Of a DNA stretch of 34,318 bases, positions 28,559-34,318 are shown piece by piece (within the stretch, counting starts at the first letter, position 1; every line of letters begins with the position of its first letter). A model generated the notes under the pieces. The model worked only from the letters and a program-made list of their open reading frames with translations. It searched no databases and was not told the origin of the DNA. Both the position numbers and the translations under genes were made by a program. Source of the stretch: SXOA01 sp051004015 (GTDB lineage: Bacteria; Planctomycetota; Planctomycetia; Pirellulales; Pirellulaceae); the NCBI GenBank assembly GCA_051004015.1, contig JBPCKT010000110.1:1-34318 (forward strand). Direction: 5' to 3'.

Positions 28559-30520
28559 TCAGCAATTACTCGACTTCAGCGCTTCGACGATCCTTTCCAC
28601 ATCGTAAACGCACCCGCCCCAAGTCCCACCTCCGACCCGCTGCAGCGCCGCCCACAGCCGCGTGTCTTCGGGCAAGTCTTTGTCGGGCCGCAAATCCGGG
28701 TGGGGCTGGCGGGCGGCAAGCACCGGGGCTCCTTCCGAGGGCGTGTAGGCTCTCTCCCCTTCGCCCACGAAATCCACGGTGCCGACGAGGCTGTTTCGAT
28801 CGATGACGATCCGCACCAGGTCTCCGTCTCGCAGCTTGCCGATGGGGCCGCCGGCGAGAGCTTCCGGCCCGACGTGGCCGATGCAGGCCCCGGTGCTGAC
28901 GCCGGAGAAGCGGGCGTCGGTGACGACCGCGACTTCCCGCCCCCATTTCAGAAACTTGAGTGCAGACGTGAGTTGATAGGTCTCTTCCATTCCCGACCCC
29001 ATCGGGCCGCGGCCAATGAGGCAGAGGATGTCCCCCGGTTTGACGGCATCGGGACCGTGGCTCTTGATCGCGGCAATGGCGGCTCGTTCGCTGGTGAATA
29101 CGCGGGCTGGGCCGAGCTTGCGATAAACGCCGTCGGCATCAACAGCGGCCGGGTCAATGCTTGTCGCCTTGATGACCGCCCCTTCGGGACAGAGGTTTCC
29201 CACCGGGAAGCAAACCGTGCTGGTTAGGCCGCGTTGCCGGGCGACCTTCGGTGGCATGATGACTTCCTCCGGCTCCACGCCGTCCCGCTCTTTCAAGATC
29301 GCCCGCACCCGCTGCCGCCGCTCCGATTTTTCCCACCACTCCAGCACTTTTCCGAGCGGCTGGCCGGTGACTGTGAGGACGGACAAGTCGAGCATCCCCA
29401 GCTCGCGGAGATGTAGCATCACCTCGGGCACGCCGCCCGCGAGGAACAGCCGGACCGTGGGGTGATTCGTCGGTCCGTTCGGCAGCACGCTGACGAAACG
29501 GGGCACCTGGCGATTGACTTCGGTCCAATCGGCGACGGTCGGCCGCGGTAGACCAGCGGCGAAGGCGATGGCCGGAATGTGGAGCAGCAGGTTGGTGGAG
29601 CCCCCGCAGGCGGCATGAACCACCATCGCGTTGCGAACGGAGGCGGAGGTGAGAATGTCCTTGAGCTTCAGGCCCTGGTTCGAAAGTTCTCTTACCGCCC
29701 GAGCGCTGCGAGTGGCGATGTCCAGCCAGATCGGCTGGCCGCTGGGAGCGAGGGCGGAGTGTGGAAGGGCCATGCCGAGTGCTTCCGCCACAAGCTGCGA
29801 AGTCGCAGCCGTCCCCAAAAACTGACAGCCGCCGCCGGGCGATGCACAAGCCGCGCAGCCGGCGACGGCCGCATCGTGGAGGGTGATTTCACCATGTGCG
29901 TAGCGGGCTCCAATGGTCTGCACCTTGCCAGCGTCTTCTCCTTCGGTCGGCGGCAACGTGACGCCGCCGGGGACAATGACGGACGGCAAATTGGAGCAGC
30001 CCGCTAGGGCCAGCATCATCGCAGGAAGCCCCTTGTCGCACGTGGCGATACCCACCACGCCCGATCTCTGCGGCAGCGAGCGAATCAGCCGTCGCATGAC
30101 GACGGCGGCGTCGTTGCGATACGGCAGGCTATCGAACATGCCCGTCGTCCCCTGCGTCCGCCCGTCACAGGGGTCGCTGACGAAAGCCGCGAAGGGCACG
30201 CCGCCGGACGACTTGATCTCGTTTGCCGCCGCTTGCACTAGCAGTCCTACTTCCCAGTGCCCGGTGTGATAGCCGAGCGCGATGGGGCTTCCGTCCGGAG
30301 CTCGCACTCCTCCTTGCGTGCTGACAATTAGATACTGCTCCCCCAACAAGTCTTGCGGGTTCCAACCCATTCCGGCTGCCTGGGTGAGTCCGAACAAGTC
30401 GCCGCTGGACCAGGTTTTGAGGATTTCATCCGTCAGCGGCAGCTCCCCTTGCGGACCCCGGGCGGTCGTCTGAATCTCATAGACTCCGGCATCGGTTTCG
30501 AGGAGTTCCGCAAGCTGCAT
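28559..30520 (-). CDS. yjhG: D-xylonate dehydratase, YjhG/YagF type (IlvD/Edd family)
   Basis: The protein has 653 residues, the length of E. coli YjhG/YagF. It closely follows that subfamily from end to end: GPQGELPLTDEIL, SSGDLFGLTQAAGMGW, SDPCDGRTQGTTGMFDSLPY, VVGIATCDKGLPA, CAACASPGGGCQFLGTAAT, FVSVLPNGPTNHPTV, DARFSGVSTGACIGHVGPE and DTRLWAALQRVGGGTWGGC. Cys118, Cys161 and Cys232 are the likely iron-sulfur ligands. The reaction removes water from D-xylonate to give 2-keto-3-deoxy-xylonate. Substrate choice within the subfamily is inferred. The start at ATG 30520 fits the family; the frame runs on upstream through a palindrome. It precedes mtnA by 126 bases. Confidence 0.92.
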   Translation of the reverse strand: MQLAELLETDAGVYEIQTTARGPQGELPLTDEILKTWSSGDLFGLTQAAGMGWNPQDLLGEQYLIVSTQGGVRAPDGSPIALGYHTGHWEVGLLVQAAANEIKSSGGVPFAAFVSDPCDGRTQGTTGMFDSLPYRNDAAVVMRRLIRSLPQRSGVVGIATCDKGLPAMMLALAGCSNLPSVIVPGGVTLPPTEGEDAGKVQTIGARYAHGEITLHDAAVAGCAACASPGGGCQFLGTAATSQLVAEALGMALPHSALAPSGQPIWLDIATRSARAVRELSNQGLKLKDILTSASVRNAMVVHAACGGSTNLLLHIPAIAFAAGLPRPTVADWTEVNRQVPRFVSVLPNGPTNHPTVRLFLAGGVPEVMLHLRELGMLDLSVLTVTGQPLGKVLEWWEKSERRQRVRAILKERDGVEPEEVIMPPKVARQRGLTSTVCFPVGNLCPEGAVIKATSIDPAAVDADGVYRKLGPARVFTSERAAIAAIKSHGPDAVKPGDILCLIGRGPMGSGMEETYQLTSALKFLKWGREVAVVTDARFSGVSTGACIGHVGPEALAGGPIGKLRDGDLVRIVIDRNSLVGTVDFVGEGERAYTPSEGAPVLAARQPHPDLRPDKDLPEDTRLWAALQRVGGGTWGGCVYDVERIVEALKSSNC

Positions 30521-30524
30521 GGAT

Positions 30525-30576
30525 AGTCGCCTTTCGCTCCGCGAAAGGACGTCCTTTCGCGGAGCGAAAGGGGACT
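30525..30576. repeat. 52-bp palindrome built from two hairpins
   Basis: The inner 42 bases (30530-30571) are a perfect palindrome; with one mismatch it extends to 30525-30576. Each half is itself a hairpin, CCTTTCGC-TCC-GCGAAAGG and its complement. It starts 4 bases upstream of the dehydratase ATG and would cover its ribosome binding site. Confidence 0.85.
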
Positions 30577-30630
30577 TTGCGGATGCTTGCACCTTACCGC
30601 GAGAAACACGCCGCGCGTAGAGGCAACCAC

Positions 30631-30659
30631 TGGCCGTGAATCAGCCGCTCGGCGATAAT
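30631..30659 (+). promoter_or_regulatory. weak promoter candidate for the propeller gene
   Basis: TGGCCG (30631-30636; 3 of 6), 17 bases, then GATAAT (30654-30659; 5 of 6). The start would be near 30666, giving a leader of about 30 bases with GGGAGG before ATG 30697. Only the -10 box is good. Confidence 0.3.
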
Positions 30660-30696
30660 CCGACTTCCCCGCTCACTCTCATGGGAGGCAATCGCC

Positions 30697-33600
30697 ATGT
30701 CCATTATTCCTTGCTGCCGACGTTTCGAAATTGTTGCCGCGGTATTGCTCGCTCTGTTATCGCTGGCTGCCGAACCGAAACCAGCGGCTGCTCAGTCTGC
30801 TCCCAAGGCCGGCGCGAAAAAGCCGTCGACCACCGAGAAACCTGGCGCTGCCACACCTAAACCAGCGGCGAAGCTGGCCGAACCGGCAACGGCGGAAGAA
30901 GCGGCGAAGGTTTTGGACCTGCGCACCCTTCCACTCATGGAGGGGGCCAAGATCACGAGCGATCGCACGCTGGGCATGTTGATGCATGAGGCCAAAGGGA
31001 CTCCCAAAGCAGCGTTTGAATTTCACCGGCAGCAACTCGTGAAGCTCGGCTTCAAGCAACAGCCCGGGGGCTACAGCGACAAGACCAACTCCTCTGGCGA
31101 CTTCACCAAGGAAGGCTTCCTGGCGCGACTCAGCACCTACGAGGTCAGCGGCGATCCGACAAAGGCCGGCTGGTCGAACGTGACCCTCGTCAACGGAGGG
31201 AACGTGGCCCTGGACAAGTTGCCGGTGCCGCCAGGGGTGAAGTCCTTCCACCCGACTTCCTATGAAGCCTCCTATACCACCGATGCCAAGCCCGCCGAGA
31301 CCGCGGCCGCCTGCCGCAAGCTGCTGCTCGCCGCCGGCTGGGAACCGTATGGCGAGATGGCCCCCATGGCGCGTAAGCCGGATATGACGATGCAGTATTT
31401 CAAGCGAAACAACATCAAGCTGCTGTCGTGGGTGATGACCATGGAGACCGATGGCAAGACGCTGATTCGCTACAACGCGGAACTGCTTTCGGTCGACTTG
31501 CCAGCTCCGCCCGATGCGGCGGATCCGCGCTACACCGATCATCAGAAGAGGCTCTGGTTCGAGTCGCCGGAAGATCAAACCGACGCCATCTTCGCGTTCT
31601 ACCAGGAGCGGCTGCCCAAGCAGGGTTGGAAGGCCACCACCGAGAAGCCGATCGCGGATGACGGGAAAAAGACGAAGTTCCTGGTCTACCGCAATCCGCA
31701 GAAGGACATGCTTTCGCTCGATACGGTTCGATACTCCGGCAAGGTGGGAGTCACGCTGACGCATCAATCGGCGGCCGAGGTCGCCGAAGGGGAGCGCCTG
31801 GCGAAGGCGCAAGCGGAGGTCGAGAACCAAAGACTGGCCGCGATCAATAAGAAGGTCAAGGTCGTCGTGCCGCTGCCGGCCAATGCTAAGAAAATCGATG
31901 AGCAAGAGTCGCACATGTATGAGTACAGGCTCGCCACCGGCAGCGGACCCAAGGAGCTGACAGCGCTCCGCGAGCATTATCTCAAGGAGGGGTGGACTGA
32001 AGGCAAGGGCAGGGAATTCGACGAAACGAGCGGCATCGTGCTTCTCACGAAGGGCTTTGCGAGGCTCACCTTGAGCTATTGGGCCCTCGGCGTTAGCGGC
32101 GGTGTCGACATCAAGGTCGAGGGTACGAAGAACGTCGTGCTGGAGCCGATTGCCGCCAAGGATAAATTAGCTGCGGACCAACCGGGTGCCGACGAGCCGA
32201 CGGATGAGCCGCTGAAGCCTGTCAAGAAGAAGCCAGCCATTTCCGGACTCCCGCCGGGCATTGAACTCCCCGCTGATGTCCAGGACTTGCTCAAAAAAGC
32301 CTTGGAAGAAGCCGGTGAAGAAAAGAAGGACGCAGCCCCGGCCGAAGATCCGAAGAAGGGAAAGAAGCCCAAGGCCCCGGAACTCCCCTTCCCGGAATTG
32401 CCTCCTGGAGTCGAGCTTCCCGATGAGGTCAAGGAATTTCTGAAAAAGGGATTGGAGGAACCGGGCGACGAGAAGCCCACAACAAAGACTCCGGCTACCA
32501 AAAAACCCGCTCCGGCGAAAAAGCCCACACCCAAGACAGCCGAACCGAAGGAAGAGGACCAGGAGATCAAGGAAACGCCCAAGGTTGCCGCGGCGCGCAG
32601 GCCGGCGACTCAAGAAGGCATTTCCCCCAAACGAAAGACCACCGAGAAATCGCTGGGAGAATACGACCTGTCAAAGTACGACCCCGAGAAGCCGACGCTT
32701 TGGATCAGCCCGAATGGGCGGCGGGTGGCTTATCTGACGGAAACAGGAATTGTGATCGACGGGGAGGAAAAGGATTATGGGGTCCGTCCACCCAATCACC
32801 CCCCGCGCGTCAAGCCGGAGAGCTTTTCGTTCAGCCCCGACAGCAAGCGGACGGGCTATGTGGCGTACATCCCGGACAAATTCGGGCGGAATGAAGCCGT
32901 GGTGCTCGATGGCAAAGTCGTGACAAAGGGCTTTTCCAACGTCGGCCCCGGCCCGATTTTCAGCCCCGACAGCCAGCACTATGCCTGCATCTGCCGGCTG
33001 GCGGCTTCGTCGTTTGACCAGGTGTTGCTGATCGACGGCGAGGAAGGCAAGGAGAAGCACGAGAACTTCTCCCAGGGGCTGATCTTCACGCCCGATAGCA
33101 AACGCATCGTGTATGGCGTCAAGATCGGCGAGAATTACCAGATGCGCGAGGAGAGCCTCGACGGCAGCAAGCGGATGGAGCGGCAGCACGGATTTGTCAA
33201 TCACTTCTTCTACGGCCCCGCCGGCCAGATTGGCTACATCGCTCGCGAGGGCGACAAGCAGTTTGTGTTCTACGACGGCAAGGAAGACACCAACCGGTTT
33301 GACGAAATCCAGCAGTTAATCGTCAGCGACGATGGCAAGCATGTGGCTTATATCGCGGAGCCCAGTGGTTTCGACGACGTCGCGGTGATCAACGGCAAAC
33401 CGGGCAAAGTCTATGGGGGCTTCGACAGCATTAGCAAGGGGAGCCTGCGGCTCAGCCCGGATGGCTCGCGAGCCGGCTATGCGGTCAAGAAAAGCAGGGA
33501 GGCTTATGTCGTGCTCGACGGCAAAGACGAGAAGGCGTATGTCGGCGTCATGGGGCTTGTCTTCAGCCCCGACAGCAAACGGGTCGCTTACACGGCCATA

Positions 33601-34146
33601 GTGGGAAACAAAAAATGGCTGACGGTCGTCGATGGGAAAGAAGGGGCCGCTTACGACGCACTCGGCACGCCGGGCATTAGTCCCGACAGTAAATCCGTCG
33701 TGATGGGCGCCAAGCTTGGCGAGCGTGAGTTCATCCTGCTCAACGGCCAGCCGCAGATCAATGGCCTTGCCCAGAAGGGTTACCAGCAGACGGGAGCGCC
33801 GCGGTTCAGCCCCGACGGCAGCCGCCTCGTCTATCTGGCAAAAGCCGGCGGCAGATGGCTGGTGGTCGACTCGGGCAAGGAGCAAAAGCCATACGACGCC
33901 ATCGATGACGATTTCTATTTCAGCGCCGATAGCCGTCACCTGGCCACCCTCGTCGCCGACGGCGAACAGGAAATGGTCGTGGTCGACGGGCTCGAAGGAA
34001 ACCGCTACGACATGGTCCTCACCCTCGCCGGCGGCGAGGTCCACTTCGACGCAGCGGCGACCGGTTCCGGCGGCGGGACGGCGTTCCATTACCTCGCCGC
34101 TCGCGGCAACGAGCTGCTGCTAGTGGAAGAGACAATTCAGGAATGA
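30697..34146 (+). CDS. large secreted protein: repeated N-terminal domain, Lys/Pro linker, PD40-type beta-propeller
   Basis: The protein has 1149 residues. A signal peptide (hydrophobic IVAAVLLALLSLAA) is followed by a Lys/Ala/Pro region. Residues ~100-480 hold four copies of a short alpha/beta unit with the pattern YxxxLxxxGW: FHRQQLVKLGFK (~107), CRKLLLAAGWEP (~206), FYQERLPKQGWKA (~300) and LREHYLKEGWTEG (~424). Residues ~490-655 are a linker with a duplicated LPPGIELPADVQDLLKKALE / LPPGVELPDEVKEFLKKGLE unit. From ~665 to the end, about eleven SPDSKRVAY-type repeats, many paired with VVLDGK, form a PD40/WD40-like propeller. No catalytic motif is visible. It is probably an envelope or surface protein. 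The start has GGGAGG 7 bases upstream. Confidence 0.88.
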   Translation: MSIIPCCRRFEIVAAVLLALLSLAAEPKPAAAQSAPKAGAKKPSTTEKPGAATPKPAAKLAEPATAEEAAKVLDLRTLPLMEGAKITSDRTLGMLMHEAKGTPKAAFEFHRQQLVKLGFKQQPGGYSDKTNSSGDFTKEGFLARLSTYEVSGDPTKAGWSNVTLVNGGNVALDKLPVPPGVKSFHPTSYEASYTTDAKPAETAAACRKLLLAAGWEPYGEMAPMARKPDMTMQYFKRNNIKLLSWVMTMETDGKTLIRYNAELLSVDLPAPPDAADPRYTDHQKRLWFESPEDQTDAIFAFYQERLPKQGWKATTEKPIADDGKKTKFLVYRNPQKDMLSLDTVRYSGKVGVTLTHQSAAEVAEGERLAKAQAEVENQRLAAINKKVKVVVPLPANAKKIDEQESHMYEYRLATGSGPKELTALREHYLKEGWTEGKGREFDETSGIVLLTKGFARLTLSYWALGVSGGVDIKVEGTKNVVLEPIAAKDKLAADQPGADEPTDEPLKPVKKKPAISGLPPGIELPADVQDLLKKALEEAGEEKKDAAPAEDPKKGKKPKAPELPFPELPPGVELPDEVKEFLKKGLEEPGDEKPTTKTPATKKPAPAKKPTPKTAEPKEEDQEIKETPKVAAARRPATQEGISPKRKTTEKSLGEYDLSKYDPEKPTLWISPNGRRVAYLTETGIVIDGEEKDYGVRPPNHPPRVKPESFSFSPDSKRTGYVAYIPDKFGRNEAVVLDGKVVTKGFSNVGPGPIFSPDSQHYACICRLAASSFDQVLLIDGEEGKEKHENFSQGLIFTPDSKRIVYGVKIGENYQMREESLDGSKRMERQHGFVNHFFYGPAGQIGYIAREGDKQFVFYDGKEDTNRFDEIQQLIVSDDGKHVAYIAEPSGFDDVAVINGKPGKVYGGFDSISKGSLRLSPDGSRAGYAVKKSREAYVVLDGKDEKAYVGVMGLVFSPDSKRVAYTAIVGNKKWLTVVDGKEGAAYDALGTPGISPDSKSVVMGAKLGEREFILLNGQPQINGLAQKGYQQTGAPRFSPDGSRLVYLAKAGGRWLVVDSGKEQKPYDAIDDDFYFSADSRHLATLVADGEQEMVVVDGLEGNRYDMVLTLAGGEVHFDAAATGSGGGTAFHYLAARGNELLLVEETIQE

Positions 34147-34167
34147 CGCGAATTGGAACCAAAGTAC

Positions 34168-34188
34168 TCCTCACGCTCCGCGTGAGGA
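34168..34188 (+). repeat. hairpin after the propeller gene, related to the 30525 palindrome
   Basis: TCCTCACGC-TCC-GCGTGAGGA is a 9-bp stem with loop TCC, 21 bases after the stop at 34146. It shares the CGCTCCGCG core with the half-unit at 30530-30548, but both sides of the outer stem have changed together. No T-run follows. It may terminate or stabilise the mRNA of the upstream gene. Confidence 0.6.
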
Positions 34189-34235
34189 AATTCGGCTCTT
34201 CCGACTGAAGCGCGCGCTGGGTGATAGAAAAGAAG

Positions 34236-34300
34236 TGGGACATGGGGTTTTCTAAGAGTTTGGGTTACCAGACCTTCTCTTGGAGCACCGACATGTCCCA
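34236..34300 (+). repeat. 9-bp inverted repeat covering a start codon
   Basis: TGGGACATG (34236-34244) pairs perfectly with CATGTCCCA (34292-34300). The second arm contains the start codon of the last gene. In RNA it could hide the start, or the arms could mark the end of a mobile element lying to the right. The 47 bases between them show no gene. Confidence 0.45.
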
Positions 34301-34318
34301 GCAGGCTTTGTATCAGGT
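34293..34318 (+). CDS. start of a further gene, cut by the window edge
   Basis: ATG TCC CAG CAG GCT TTG TAT CAG (MSQQALYQ...) follows GGAG at a spacing of 8 bases. Only eight codons are visible, so the product cannot be named. The ATG lies in the right arm of a 9-bp inverted repeat, TGGGACATG (34236-34244) and CATGTCCCA (34292-34300). Confidence 0.4.

Overview
The window looks like chromosomal DNA of a planctomycete (Planctomycetota, perhaps a Gemmata- or Pirellula-like lineage). The evidence is high GC, a YXWGXW-repeat secreted protein, HEAT and TPR proteins with signal peptides, a long secreted PD40 propeller protein, a DUF6487 zinc ribbon, and many dispersed hairpin repeats in the gaps. 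No 16S/23S rRNA, tRNA, CRISPR array, phage gene or transposase was seen, so the lineage is an inference from style.

Layout. 84-2280 (minus): a secreted TPR/coiled-coil protein, then a two-gene unit (membrane protein, zinc-ribbon protein) in which each gene is preceded by its own tiny leader ORF starting MKYxLRSL. 2398-2703 (plus): an AhpD-like CxxC protein. 2704-3323: gene-free, with a near-consensus orphan promoter and several hairpins. 3324-4211 (minus) and 4462-5517 (plus): divergent GT2 glycosyltransferase and App1-like phosphatase. 5526-11036 (minus): a HEAT/TPR protein, an alpha-toroid-like protein, a doubtful small ORF and a HEAT lipoprotein.

11285-17470 (plus): a complete Dpp/Opp-type ABC importer operon: substrate-binding protein, two permeases, and a single polypeptide carrying both ATPases. 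17473-18279 (minus): unknown helical protein. 18604-19086 (plus): YfcE-like phosphoesterase. 19090-21402 (minus): YXWGXW protein. 21921-23399 (plus): Wzz/GumC-like protein. 23403-26855 (minus): an enlarged Tex protein with a good sigma70-type promoter. 26983-30520 (minus): EamA-type half transporter, MtnA and a YjhG/YagF-type D-xylonate dehydratase. 30697-34146 (plus): a large secreted protein with a C-terminal PD40 propeller. The window ends just inside a further plus-strand gene.

The most unusual points are the paired MKYxLRSL leader ORFs, the first of which seems to be transcribed from its own A of ATG; the orphan promoter facing a structured gene-free stretch; Tex linkers that look like captured intergenic repeats; a 52-bp palindrome 4 bases upstream of the dehydratase start codon; and four convergent gene pairs whose stop codons lie only 2-8 bases apart.
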